Part shown: positions 25,132-33,124 of the stretch, piece after piece
Layout of the letters: each line of letters opens with the position of its first letter
Numbering within the stretch: position 1 is the stretch's first letter
NCBI GenBank assembly: GCA_017511535.1
Contig: JAFWJS010000035.1
Location: forward strand, 118,712 to 182,711
DNA from: Eubacterium sp.
GTDB taxonomy: Bacteria; Bacillota; Clostridia; Peptostreptococcales; Anaerovoracaceae
Direction of reading: 5' to 3'
DNA length: 64,000 nt
Program-made: the position numbers and the translations under genes
The notes under the pieces: generated by a model
Seen by the model: only the letters and a program-made list of their open reading frames with translations
Told to the model about the DNA's origin: nothing
The model's database searches: none

Positions 25132-25164
25132 AAACCGGGCGCCATAAAGGCAGCCCGGTTTTTA
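25132..25164 (+). terminator. Terminator between convergent hydrolase and pyrI
   Basis: AAACCGGGC and GCCCGGTTT pair around a 12-base loop and are followed by TTTT. The minus strand also has a T-rich end, so it may serve both directions. Confidence 0.88.
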
Positions 25165-25180
25165 CTTGTTTATGTACCGT

Positions 25181-25603
25181 TCAGCGGCGCTTGTATTCCG
25201 AATCACAGTAGCAGCATCTGTAGATCTTATGCTCGCGGTCCGCGAGGTAGAACTTGTGCACGAATCCCTGCTCTGTGGAGGATATGCATCTCGGGTTGGA
25301 GCACTTTATGACGTCAGTCAGAGTCTCCGGAAGATCCAGATGCACCTTTCTTATGAGGCTTCCGTTCTTCACGATGTTCACTGTGATGTTATTGTCGATA
25401 TACCCGAGCACGTCAAGGTTGATATCTATGTCGCCGTCGATCTTGATTATGTCCTTCAGGCCGTATTTCTGGCTTTTTGCGTTCATGATCATAGCGACGC
25501 AGCAGTCTAGCTTTTCCAGCCCGAGCAGCTCATAGATCCTCATGCCTTTGCCGGCTTTGATGTGGTCCAGCACCACGCCTGTGTTGACTCCGTCTATATT
25601 CAT
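25181..25603 (-). CDS. pyrI: Aspartate carbamoyltransferase regulatory subunit
   Basis: PyrI binds nucleotide effectors and forms the allosteric holoenzyme with PyrB. The 140-residue protein shows the N-terminal effector domain (VVLDHIKAGKGMRIYELLGL) and the C-terminal zinc domain with four cysteines in KCSNPRCIS and YRCCYCDSE. It is the last gene of the pyr operon, 11 bases after pyrB. The class of ATCase with PyrI suggests feedback control by CTP or related nucleotides. Confidence 0.95.
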   Translation of the reverse strand: MNIDGVNTGVVLDHIKAGKGMRIYELLGLEKLDCCVAMIMNAKSQKYGLKDIIKIDGDIDINLDVLGYIDNNITVNIVKNGSLIRKVHLDLPETLTDVIKCSNPRCISSTEQGFVHKFYLADREHKIYRCCYCDSEYKRR

Positions 25604-25614
25604 ACTTCAACCTC

Positions 25615-26532
25615 CTATTTCAATCCCAGCAGATACAGGATCAAAGCCATTCTTATGTGCTTGCCGCAGAGCGCCTGATAGAAGTAGCATGCGCGTGGAT
25701 CGTCGTCCACTTCGACCGCTATCTCGTTTACCCTCGGGAGCGGATGCATTATGATCATGTCCTGTTTAGCTGTGTCCAGCTTGTCAAGCGTCAGTATATA
25801 GCTGTCACGCAGTCTTACATAGTCCTCTTCGTTGAAGAAACGCTCTCTCTGGACTCTTGTCATATAAAGGATGTCCAGCTCCGGCATAGCGTCTTCCAGA
25901 TCTTCATATTCTACCCATTCAGCTCCGGCAGCGTCCATCTTCTCCTTCACATATCTCGGGAGCCTCAGCTCAGGAGGTGATATCAGGACGAACCGGATAC
26001 CCTTATATCTGAGAAGGGCTTCGATCAGAGAGTGGACCGTACGCCCGAACATCAGGTCCCCGCAGAGTCCTATCGTGAAATCGCCGAGCTGTTTCTTTCT
26101 GCTTATCGTCAGAAGGTCTGTCAGGGTCTGGGTAGGGTGGAAGTGACCGCCGTCTCCCGCGTTTATGAGCGGAACTGTAGTGCGTCTCGCCCCGACCGCT
26201 GCGGCGCCCTCTTTCGGATGACGCATGGCGATGATATCAGCGTAGCAGCCTGCCATGACGACAGTGTCAGATACGCTTTCGCCCTTTGTTGCCGAACTTG
26301 ACGAGGCGTCGTCGAACCCCAGCACATTCCCGCCGAGCTCCATCATTGCGGCTGTAAAGCTGAGTCTTGTACGTGTGCTTGGCTCGAAGAAAAGAGTGGC
26401 CAGTTTCTTTCCTCTGCAGATATCGCTGTAGCTTTCCGGATCAGCTTCAATGCTGTCAGCGATCTCTATCAGATGATCTATTTCTTCTGTTGAAAGATCT
26501 GTGATGTTGATGACATTCTTGACTTCTTTCAT
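25615..26532 (-). CDS. pyrB: Aspartate carbamoyltransferase catalytic subunit
   Basis: PyrB condenses carbamoyl phosphate and aspartate, the first committed pyrimidine step. Motifs: [15 protein letters not shown] (carbamoyl-phosphate site), [15 protein letters not shown] and [10 protein letters not shown]. An in-frame ATG exists five codons upstream (26547), but GGGAG precedes the ATG at 26532 with proper spacing, so 26532 is preferred, giving 305 residues. It lies between pyrE and pyrI in the same orientation. Confidence 0.96.
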   Translation of the reverse strand: MKEVKNVINITDLSTEEIDHLIEIADSIEADPESYSDICRGKKLATLFFEPSTRTRLSFTAAMMELGGNVLGFDDASSSSATKGESVSDTVVMAGCYADIIAMRHPKEGAAAVGARRTTVPLINAGDGGHFHPTQTLTDLLTISRKKQLGDFTIGLCGDLMFGRTVHSLIEALLRYKGIRFVLISPPELRLPRYVKEKMDAAGAEWVEYEDLEDAMPELDILYMTRVQRERFFNEEDYVRLRDSYILTLDKLDTAKQDMIIMHPLPRVNEIAVEVDDDPRACYFYQALCGKHIRMALILYLLGLK

Positions 26533-26556
26533 GTGTGCTCCCTTCATGATATGTAT

Positions 26557-27213
26557 TTATACTCTGGTGATCCAGCTCTCATCCAGAGGGTCGTTCCTGA
26601 ACGCTATTATGCCTTCCTTTTCCTCCGGCCTGATATAGTCAGTCTCGGCAGCGACGTCTACCAGTACGTCGAGATCACAGAGACTGTGGTTGATGACGTG
26701 ATGCTGCTCAAGCATTTCCACAGACTTGCGCATACCGTATGTGAAAATGCTTGCTATACCCAGCACGTCGGCGCCTGCTTCGCGGAGAGCCTCGACTGTT
26801 TCGATAACAGAGCCTCCCGTAGAGATCAGGTCTTCTATTACGACAGTTTTCTCGCCTTTTTCAATGCGGCCCTCTATCCTGTTCGCGCGGCCGTGATCCT
26901 TCTTGGATCCGCGTACATATCCCATCGGTATGTCCATGAGATGCGCAGTTATGGCAGCGTGCGCGATACCCGCGGTGCTCGTGCCCATAAGCAGCTGGCA
27001 GTCAGGATAGTATTTCTGTATGACTTTGACCATGCTGGTCTCGATTATGGTCCGTGCCTGCGGAGCTGTAAGAGTCAGTCTGTTATCGCAGTAGATAGGG
27101 CTTTTGATCCCGCTCGCCCAGGTGAATGGCTCGTGCGGTCTCAGGAACACTGCTTCGATCGACAGAAGGCTCTTTGCTATTTCTTTCGCCATTTTCTCTT
27201 CATCAAAATCCAT
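26557..27213 (-). CDS. pyrE: Orotate phosphoribosyltransferase
   Basis: PyrE converts orotate and PRPP to OMP. The PRPP-binding motif is TVVIEDLISTGGSVIE, and FTWASGIKSPIYCDNR and MGTSTAGIAHA are characteristic. Length 218 is normal for the longer bacterial type. AAGGAGAA precedes the start. It is followed 24 bases later by pyrB. Confidence 0.95.
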   Translation of the reverse strand: MDFDEEKMAKEIAKSLLSIEAVFLRPHEPFTWASGIKSPIYCDNRLTLTAPQARTIIETSMVKVIQKYYPDCQLLMGTSTAGIAHAAITAHLMDIPMGYVRGSKKDHGRANRIEGRIEKGEKTVVIEDLISTGGSVIETVEALREAGADVLGIASIFTYGMRKSVEMLEQHHVINHSLCDLDVLVDVAAETDYIRPEEKEGIIAFRNDPLDESWITRV

Positions 27214-27225
27214 TTTCGTTCTCCT

Positions 27226-27990
27226 TTACTGCTGTTCACCGAGGAATTCCGACACTGCCCTGAGATATGCAGCAGCCGGATCGTCGGCCTGCGTAACAGG
27301 CCTTCCGATAACTATATAATCAGAACCGAGCATACGTGCTTTTGCCGGCGTCGTGATACGGGACTGATCGTCCGCGGAGCCGCCTTCGAAACGTATGCCA
27401 GGAGTCACAGTCAGGAAATCGTCCCCGCACACGCGGTGGATAAGGCCGGCCTCCAGAGGGGAACAGACCACGCCGCCAAGTCCTGCGGCTTTGGCGTTTT
27501 CAGCGTATTTCACGATCACGTCGTTTATATCGCCGCTGATCATGAGCTCTTCGTTCAGCATAGTCTGGTCAGTCGATGTGAGCTGTGTCACCGCTATGAG
27601 GACAGGAACGTCTGACCCGCTGTTTACGGATTTGCCGCCGTCGCAGGATCCGGATGTCCTGATCGCTTCCGCGCCTTTCGACAGACCGTCGAGCCCTGCT
27701 TTCATCATCTTTATGCCGCCCGCGGCGTGAACATTGGTCATATCTACTCCAAGTCCGGCAAGCGAACGCATGCCGCCTGCTACCGTATTGGGGATGTCAT
27801 GCAGCTTCAGATCGAGGAATACTTTATGTCCGCGGTTCTTTATCTCCCGCACCACACGAGGACCTTCTGCATAGAACAGCTCCATTCCGATCTTGACGAA
27901 AGGCTTTCTTATGTCTTTGAAAAGATCGAGGAAATCCAGAGTCTTTTCCAGGGAAGGGAAGTCGCAGGCTACTATCACATCTTTTGCCAT
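27226..27990 (-). CDS. pyrF: Orotidine-5'-phosphate decarboxylase
   Basis: PyrF makes UMP from OMP. The active-site K-D-x-K-x-x-D run appears as VFLDLKLHDIPNTV, preceded by VACDFPSLEKTLDFL and followed by the C-terminal PGIRFEGGSADDQSRI and DYIVIGRPVTQA. At 254 residues it is a little longer than the ~235 norm; a Ser/Gly-rich insertion (TSGSCDGGKSVNSGSD) near residue 115 accounts for this. AAGGAGAAAAAT precedes the start. Confidence 0.95.
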   Translation of the reverse strand: MAKDVIVACDFPSLEKTLDFLDLFKDIRKPFVKIGMELFYAEGPRVVREIKNRGHKVFLDLKLHDIPNTVAGGMRSLAGLGVDMTNVHAAGGIKMMKAGLDGLSKGAEAIRTSGSCDGGKSVNSGSDVPVLIAVTQLTSTDQTMLNEELMISGDINDVIVKYAENAKAAGLGGVVCSPLEAGLIHRVCGDDFLTVTPGIRFEGGSADDQSRITTPAKARMLGSDYIVIGRPVTQADDPAAAYLRAVSEFLGEQQ

Positions 27991-28045
27991 ATTTTTCTCC
28001 TTGCTGTATTTATATATACCGTGGAGTGCAGGTGCTTCCGCGGCG

Positions 28046-28978
28046 TCATACTATACCGATGATATCTTCCAGCCGGTCTATACCAAGGCTGTCCATCACA
28101 CGCGGCAGATCCAGAATGATCTTCCTGCATGCGAACGGATCTCTCAGGTTCGCCGCTCCTACCTGAACGGCCGAGGCTCCCGCCATCATCATTTCTATAA
28201 CATCTTCCGCAGAAGAGATACCGCCCATTCCCATGACAGGGATGCCGACCGCGTGAGCGACCTGCCATACCATTCTGACAGCCAGAGGGAACACAGCAGG
28301 GCCGGAGAATCCGCCGACTTTGTTCGCGAGCACCGGCTTCCTGCTCCTGATATCTATCCTCATGCCGAGCACGGTGTTTATGAGGCTGAGGCCGTCCGCG
28401 CCTGCGTCTTCACACGCGCCTGCGATCGAAACTATATCAGTAACGTTCGGCGAAAGCTTTATGAATACAGGCTTTCCGGTCGCTTTCTTCACGGTACGCG
28501 TTATCTCAGCCGCGCTTTCAGGGTCCGTACCGAAAGCCATGCCGCCGTTATGGACGTTAGGGCAGCTCACGTTCACCTCGATGATGCCTACCTGAGATTC
28601 TTTATCCATAGCTTCGGCAAGCTTCGCATATTCTTCCGGAGCGAATCCGCTTATATTTGCTATTACTGGCTTGTGGAAGATCTCGGCCATATCTTTCAGC
28701 TCTTCTGAGCGGACAGCGTCCATTCCCGGGTTCTGCAGTCCCACAGAGTTCAGCATGCCTGAAGTGCATTCCGCGATCCTCGGAAGGGGATTCCCGTATC
28801 TCGGCTCTACCGTAGTGCCTTTGAACGATATGGAACCGAGTATGTCCAGATCGTAGAGCTCCGCGAACTCTTTGCCGTATCCGAAAGTCCCGCTTGCGGG
28901 TATCACAGGATTGTCGAGCCTGAGCCCGGCCAGTGTCACGGTGAGTCTTCCTTCTGTATTGTCTTCTTTCTTCACCAT
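28046..28978 (-). CDS. pyrD: Dihydroorotate dehydrogenase B, catalytic subunit
   Basis: A class 1B enzyme that oxidises dihydroorotate with FMN and hands electrons to PyrK. Motifs: NPVIPASGTFGYG, VEPRYGNPLPRI, VNVSCPNVHNGG, and the C-terminal GMGGISSAEDVIEMM. The Cys in VNVSCPN is the active-site base position of class 1 enzymes. The start overlaps the pyrK stop by 7 bases. Length 310 is normal. Confidence 0.95.
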   Translation of the reverse strand: MVKKEDNTEGRLTVTLAGLRLDNPVIPASGTFGYGKEFAELYDLDILGSISFKGTTVEPRYGNPLPRIAECTSGMLNSVGLQNPGMDAVRSEELKDMAEIFHKPVIANISGFAPEEYAKLAEAMDKESQVGIIEVNVSCPNVHNGGMAFGTDPESAAEITRTVKKATGKPVFIKLSPNVTDIVSIAGACEDAGADGLSLINTVLGMRIDIRSRKPVLANKVGGFSGPAVFPLAVRMVWQVAHAVGIPVMGMGGISSAEDVIEMMMAGASAVQVGAANLRDPFACRKIILDLPRVMDSLGIDRLEDIIGIV

Positions 28979-29721
28979 ATTATCTCTTCTCTGAACAGCA
29001 CAGGGCCGTCTTTACATATCCTTTTATATCCGTATCTTGTCTGACAGGAGCAGCCCATGCAGGCGCCGAACCCGCAGCCCATCCTCTCCTCGAATGAGAA
29101 CTGCCCGTCAGGCGAATGTTCATATACGGCTTTGAGCATCGGTTCCGGTCCGCAGCACATGACGTAGTCATAGTCATACGTCATCATATCCATTACGTCG
29201 GTAACCAGTCCTTTGTATCCGCAGGACCCGTCTTCTGTCGCTATGACAGGCTCGATCCCGAGCTTTCTGAAATTGTCTGTGCCGAACATGTCGCCCGCGG
29301 ATCTGAAACCGAGAAGAACGCGGAAGTCATTCCCTGCGTCTGTGCCATTCAGCGTGATAAGCTGTTTCGCGATCTCATGTACCGGAGGCATCCCGATACC
29401 GCCTGCGACCAGAAGCGTTTTCTTCCCGCGCTTTGACAGATCGAAGCCGTTCCCCAGAGGAAGAAGGACATCCAACTCGTCTCCCGGGACCTTCTCCGAC
29501 AGAAGCATAGTGCCGCGGCCGACTACTCTGTACAGGATCTCCACGTGCGCGTCATCATGATCAAAGACCGATATAGGCCTTCTCAGGAACATGTCGTCCA
29601 CGAGTATATCTATGAACTGACCCGGCGCTGCAAAGCCTGAGCAATCGCCTTCAAGCGACATATGCCATACGCTGTCTGCTATCTCATTGTTGTATGCTAC
29701 TGTAAGTTTTCTGTCTTTCAT
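28972..29721 (-). CDS. pyrK: Dihydroorotate dehydrogenase B, electron-transfer subunit
   Basis: PyrK carries FAD and a 2Fe-2S cluster and passes electrons from PyrD to NAD+. The FAD site is FLRRPISVFDHDD, the nucleotide segment is TLLVAGGIGMPPVHEI, and the cluster cysteines are in MGCGFGACMGCSCQT with a further Cys in RICKDGPVLF. The length of 249 is normal. It starts a few bases after pyrC. Confidence 0.95.
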   Translation of the reverse strand: MKDRKLTVAYNNEIADSVWHMSLEGDCSGFAAPGQFIDILVDDMFLRRPISVFDHDDAHVEILYRVVGRGTMLLSEKVPGDELDVLLPLGNGFDLSKRGKKTLLVAGGIGMPPVHEIAKQLITLNGTDAGNDFRVLLGFRSAGDMFGTDNFRKLGIEPVIATEDGSCGYKGLVTDVMDMMTYDYDYVMCCGPEPMLKAVYEHSPDGQFSFEERMGCGFGACMGCSCQTRYGYKRICKDGPVLFREEIIW

Positions 29722-29725
29722 ATCT

Positions 29726-31120
29726 TTATTGTATATCTGCGGTCTTACCTTTATGTATCGTCATTATCACCCTGCCTCTGACAAGGTCGCCCTCAAAAGG
29801 CGTAGCTCTTCCCATGGTCCTGAAATCGCCGGGGTCAATCACATATTCAGCTTCCGGATCTATTACAGTCATGTCTGAGAAGATCATTCTTTTTCCTGCC
29901 TCTGCATCCTTGTATCCGACGTTTCCTTCGCAGCCTCCTCCCGCGGTCTCGCTGAAGACCGGTCTGAAAGATCCGCCTTCAAGTATCTCCGCGCCCGGAA
30001 GTCCGAAACGTTTTCTCGGAGCAGAAGTGATGCATTCTATGAGACGTTCATATGTGAGAAGTCCCGTGTCGACGAGTCTTGTCTTCAGTACAGGGAAAGC
30101 TGTCTCCAGTCCGACGATGCCGAACGGGCTTTTCTCCAGTCCGCGGGATTTCTCTTCTGCGCTGTGCGGCGCGTGGTCGGTCGCTATCATATCTATCGTG
30201 CCGTCAAAGACCGCTTCGCGGAGCGCGTCTCTGTCCGCCCTGTTTCTGAGCGGCGGATTCATTTTGAATCTTCCCGAGTCAGCGGGTTCTCCGCCTCGGC
30301 AGTATTCAGCCAGGTCGTCCTGCGTCAGGACAAGATAATGAGGCGCGGTCTCACATGTTACGTTCACGCCTGACTTCTTGGCCTCGCGTATGATCTCAAC
30401 CGATTCTCTGGTCGACACGTGGCATACATGATAGCCGCACCCTGTCTCATAGCACAGATCAACGTCACGCTCCACCTGCTTCCATTCGCTTGCGGAGCTG
30501 ATGCCGGTGAGGCCGCTTGCGTCGGCAAAAGACCCGGCGTGTATACATCCGCCGGGCTCAAGAAGGTTCTCGTCCTCACAGTGAGCGACGATGAGCTTCC
30601 CGACCGATTTCGCGAGCTGCATGGCGTCTCTCATCAGACCGCCTGTCTGTACTCCGCGTCCATCATCGCTGAACGCGCAGACATATGGAGCCATGCTTTC
30701 CATATCGGAAAGCTCGCTACGGCCGTCCTGCATGACTGTTATCGCCCCGTAAGGTATCACGTCTATACAGGCGTCGCGGTCTATTATGTCCAGCTCAGTC
30801 TTAAGGCTCTCATAGTCCTTCGGCACAGGAACGATGTTCGGCATCGGACAGACACATGTGTAGCCTCCGTGCGCTGCCGCTTCAGACCCTGTGCGTATCG
30901 TCTCCTTATATGAAAAACCCGGCTCACGGAAGTGAACGTGCACATCCGCAAAACCGGGAAGGATATCTTTACCGCTGAGGTCGATGACCTCATCTATATG
31001 AGTGTTGCCAGGAGCCGCTCCTCTGTCAATAACAAAAGCGCTTTCCCCCTCAAGAAGAATATCTGCCGAGACGAATTTCAGGCCCATAAAAACTCTTCCG
31101 TTTGCAAGTAAAGTCGCCAT
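29726..31120 (-). CDS. pyrC: Dihydroorotase
   Basis: PyrC cyclises carbamoyl aspartate and uses a two-zinc centre. The motif DVHVHFREPGFSYKE supplies metal histidines, VAHCED and HVSTRESVEII further ones, and DMIATDHAPHS the catalytic Asp. The frame is open upstream to 31183, but GAGGAG precedes ATG 31120, where the typical MATLLANGRVF begins, giving 464 residues; typical dihydroorotases of this class are ~425-430. A small insertion near residue 430 (SETAGGGCEGNVGYK) contributes. First gene of the pyr operon. Confidence 0.95.
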   Translation of the reverse strand: MATLLANGRVFMGLKFVSADILLEGESAFVIDRGAAPGNTHIDEVIDLSGKDILPGFADVHVHFREPGFSYKETIRTGSEAAAHGGYTCVCPMPNIVPVPKDYESLKTELDIIDRDACIDVIPYGAITVMQDGRSELSDMESMAPYVCAFSDDGRGVQTGGLMRDAMQLAKSVGKLIVAHCEDENLLEPGGCIHAGSFADASGLTGISSASEWKQVERDVDLCYETGCGYHVCHVSTRESVEIIREAKKSGVNVTCETAPHYLVLTQDDLAEYCRGGEPADSGRFKMNPPLRNRADRDALREAVFDGTIDMIATDHAPHSAEEKSRGLEKSPFGIVGLETAFPVLKTRLVDTGLLTYERLIECITSAPRKRFGLPGAEILEGGSFRPVFSETAGGGCEGNVGYKDAEAGKRMIFSDMTVIDPEAEYVIDPGDFRTMGRATPFEGDLVRGRVIMTIHKGKTADIQ

Positions 31121-31151
31121 ACGGTGCTCCTCATATACTTTTATACTTTCC

Positions 31152-31179
31152 AAAAAGGCCCCAGACCGTATGTCTGAGG
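31152..31179 (-). terminator. Leader hairpin with T-run ahead of pyrC (possible attenuator)
   Basis: On the minus strand CCTCAGAC pairs with GTCTGGGG (one T-G pair) and is followed by CCTTTTT. It lies right after the pyr promoter and ~30 bases before the pyrC start, so transcription of the operon would have to pass it. Confidence 0.65.
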
Positions 31180-31187
31180 TCATTAAT

Positions 31188-31216
31188 AATATACCATATC
31201 ACTTAGCTCCGCGCAA
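31188..31216 (-). promoter_or_regulatory. Promoter of the pyr operon
   Basis: TTGCGC (31216-31211) and TATATT (31193-31188) with a 17-base spacer on the minus strand. Confidence 0.55.
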
Positions 31217-31219
31217 CAG

Positions 31220-31244
31220 AAAAAGCACGCCGCGGAGGGCGTGC
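31220..31244 (-). terminator. Terminator after the CvpA-like gene
   Basis: On the minus strand GCACGCC / GGCGTGC pair with a six-base loop and are followed by TTTTT. Confidence 0.88.
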
Positions 31245-31273
31245 AGCATATATATTCTGATAATATATCCGGT

Positions 31274-31921
31274 CTACAGGCGGAAGCTCCTAAGACCGTC
31301 CCTTACCAGCATCAGAAGCGGATTGTTGTCATATATTATGCCGCTGAAATATGACGCGTCCATATAGCTCCGGATAGTTTCCGCCGTTTTGTCAGGCAGT
31401 AGCTGGAGTACGAGCACCAGCACCGCAAGCGCGATAAAAGCATAGAGCACGCCGAGTATTATCCCGAGCACGAGGCCGCCGAAACTGTCGACGAACGCTA
31501 TCGGACCGTCGTGATACTCCTTGGAGAAAAGATGTACTATGAGGAACAGTACGATCTTGATCGCGAGGATTATCAGAAGGAATGAGGCGACCGTAAGGAC
31601 TATGCCGGTTATATTCTCGGCTGCTTCACGCGCAGCATAATCCGCGGCGTTTCCGGCCCAGTCGCGGAACATGGAAGGCGCCGATGTGACAGCTTTGGAA
31701 TCGGCCGCGTTTTTAGAAAGGCCTGACGCTATGGCGTTTTCCAGGCCTGGTCCGATCCCGGTATCATATATAAATTTTTTCACGTCATCCGTGAAGAAGA
31801 TGCCGCATACGATGCACGCCGCCCACTGCAGTATGCTTATAACTGTGCGTGCGAAGCCAATATGCGCGTAGCATACGGCTGATACGAACACGATGACGCA
31901 TATCCCTATATCGATAGCCAT
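31274..31921 (-). CDS. CvpA family membrane protein
   Basis: A 215-residue membrane protein of the colicin-V-production (CvpA) type. It starts with a hydrophobic helix (IGICVIVFVSAVCYAHIG), continues with GFARTVISILQWAACIVCGIFF and has two more helices in the C-terminal half around FLLIILAIKIVLFLIV and the family's GGLVLGIILGVLYAFIAL. A polar Ala/Asn-rich segment occupies ~50-110. The family's biochemical role is not known; CvpA was linked to colicin export and biofilm formation. A REP-like repeat lies upstream between it and mscL. Confidence 0.75.
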   Translation of the reverse strand: MAIDIGICVIVFVSAVCYAHIGFARTVISILQWAACIVCGIFFTDDVKKFIYDTGIGPGLENAIASGLSKNAADSKAVTSAPSMFRDWAGNAADYAAREAAENITGIVLTVASFLLIILAIKIVLFLIVHLFSKEYHDGPIAFVDSFGGLVLGIILGVLYAFIALAVLVLVLQLLPDKTAETIRSYMDASYFSGIIYDNNPLLMLVRDGLRSFRL

Positions 31922-31946
31922 TTTTCTGTGTTTCCGGGTGTGATAT

Positions 31947-32005
31947 CAGGGACGGTTCCGAAAAACACATTTCATGATGAAATGCGCTTTTCAGAACCGT
32001 CCCTG
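31947..32005 (-). repeat. REP-like dispersed repeat, copy C
   Basis: CAGGGACGGTTC (31947-31958) and GAACCGTCCCTG (31994-32005) are a perfect 12-bp inverted repeat, with GAAAA / TTTTC extending the stem. The element fills the mscL to CvpA-like gap and may end or process mscL mRNA. Confidence 0.85.
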
Positions 32006-32018
32006 CAAGTTCAAGATA

Positions 32019-32468
32019 TTATTTGTTTTCCGGCTCAAGGTCGATGTCAGCGTTCAGCTCAAGAACAGAAGTGCAGTTCGGGCATCTTGTGGCACCGATA
32101 GCGATCTCTGTCTTGCAGAACGGGCACTCTTTTGTCGTCGGTTCTTCCGGAGCCTCCTCTTCTGTCTTCTTCAGATTTGAAGCCTTGTTCATGGCTTTGA
32201 TCATGCAGAAGATGCAGAACGCGACGATCAGGAAATCGATGACCGCCTGGATGAAAGCGCCGTAGCCGATGTTGGCCTTGCCTACTGTGATCGCAAGCTT
32301 GGAAAAGTTGACGCCGCCCATTACAGCACCGATGATAGGTGTGATGATGTTGTCGACGAGTGCTGTGATGATCGCACCGAAAGCGCCGCCGATAACAACG
32401 CCTACTGCCATGTCCATGACGTTTCCGCGCATTGCGAATTCCTTGAATTCTTTAATAAAAGCCTTCAT
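32019..32468 (-). CDS. mscL: Large-conductance mechanosensitive channel with zinc-ribbon tail
   Basis: MscL opens under membrane tension to release solutes. The N-terminal amphipathic helix and pore helix are clear ([28 protein letters not shown]), with the second helix near residues 70-95 ([21 protein letters not shown]). After a Glu-rich linker the protein adds a zinc ribbon with two CxxC knuckles ([18 protein letters not shown]) not found in the E. coli protein. AAAGGAG precedes the start. Length 149 residues. Confidence 0.95.
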   Translation of the reverse strand: MKAFIKEFKEFAMRGNVMDMAVGVVIGGAFGAIITALVDNIITPIIGAVMGGVNFSKLAITVGKANIGYGAFIQAVIDFLIVAFCIFCMIKAMNKASNLKKTEEEAPEEPTTKECPFCKTEIAIGATRCPNCTSVLELNADIDLEPENK

Positions 32469-32598
32469 AATTACAATCTCCTTTATCCAAATCGAAACAA
32501 ATCAGATATAATTCCAATCTAATGTTACTATTCAGTCATATTAAAATCAAATAAAAATATCTTAAGCAGAGGCTGCGTGTAAGCAGCTCCGGGAACCC

Positions 32599-32627
32599 TT
32601 GAAACATTGAAAACTTTGGTGTATACT
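32599..32627 (+). promoter_or_regulatory. Promoter of tadA, placing the transcript start at the ATG
   Basis: TTGAAA (32599-32604) and TATACT (32622-32627) with a 17-base spacer. The expected +1 is 7 bases beyond the -10, i.e. 32634, the A of the ATG. Confidence 0.7.
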
Positions 32628-32633
32628 CGTTTC

Positions 32634-33101
32634 ATGACGGAAAAATGTATACAAGATGAACAGTTCATGCGCGAGGCGCTGAAAGAGGCCGGGAAGGCTT
32701 TTGATCTCGGAGAAGTCCCTGTAGGATGTGTGATCGTCAGAGACGGCGAGATCATAGCGAGGGGCCATAACCTCACGGAGACGGCAAAGGATCCCACGGT
32801 GCACGCTGAGATGAACGCACTCCGCGAGGCGGCAGAGAAGCTCGGCGGATGGCGTCTTCCCGGATGTTCAGTCTACGTCACATGTGAGCCGTGTGCGATG
32901 TGCGCGGGCGCCATGGTATGGGCGAGGATAGAGAAACTGTACATCGGCGCGGACGATCCAAAGGCGGGGGCCTGCGGCTCAGTTGTGAATGTCGCTTCGA
33001 ATGAAGGGCTGAACCACCGCATCAAAGTTGAGAGAGGCGTACTCAGTGAAGAGTGCGGCAGTATACTTAAGGAATTTTTCCGCACACTTCGGATAAAATG
33101 A
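32634..33101 (+). CDS. tadA: tRNA-specific adenosine deaminase
   Basis: TadA converts the wobble adenosine of tRNA-Arg(ACG) to inosine. The zinc-deaminase motifs are VHAEMNALREAA and TCEPCAMCAGAMVWARI. A TTG-initiated extension to 32607 is possible, but family alignment by eye (DEQFMREALKEAGKAF) and the promoter favour ATG 32634, giving 155 residues. No Shine-Dalgarno exists because the predicted transcript would begin at or next to the start codon. The next gene starts 23 bases after the stop. Confidence 0.92.
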   Translation: MTEKCIQDEQFMREALKEAGKAFDLGEVPVGCVIVRDGEIIARGHNLTETAKDPTVHAEMNALREAAEKLGGWRLPGCSVYVTCEPCAMCAGAMVWARIEKLYIGADDPKAGACGSVVNVASNEGLNHRIKVERGVLSEECGSILKEFFRTLRIK

Positions 33102-33124
33102 ATATCCGCATGGAGGAATATATA

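Noticed and set aside
26533-27615. A 360-codon plus-strand frame across pyrB, pyrE and pyrF
   Set aside because: It is fully antisense to three recognised pyr genes, lacks a domain, and reflects GC-skewed codon use.
31121-31216. PyrR-binding attenuator before pyrC
   Set aside because: The leader is too short for binding, anti-terminator and terminator hairpins, and no PyrR-loop consensus was recognised.
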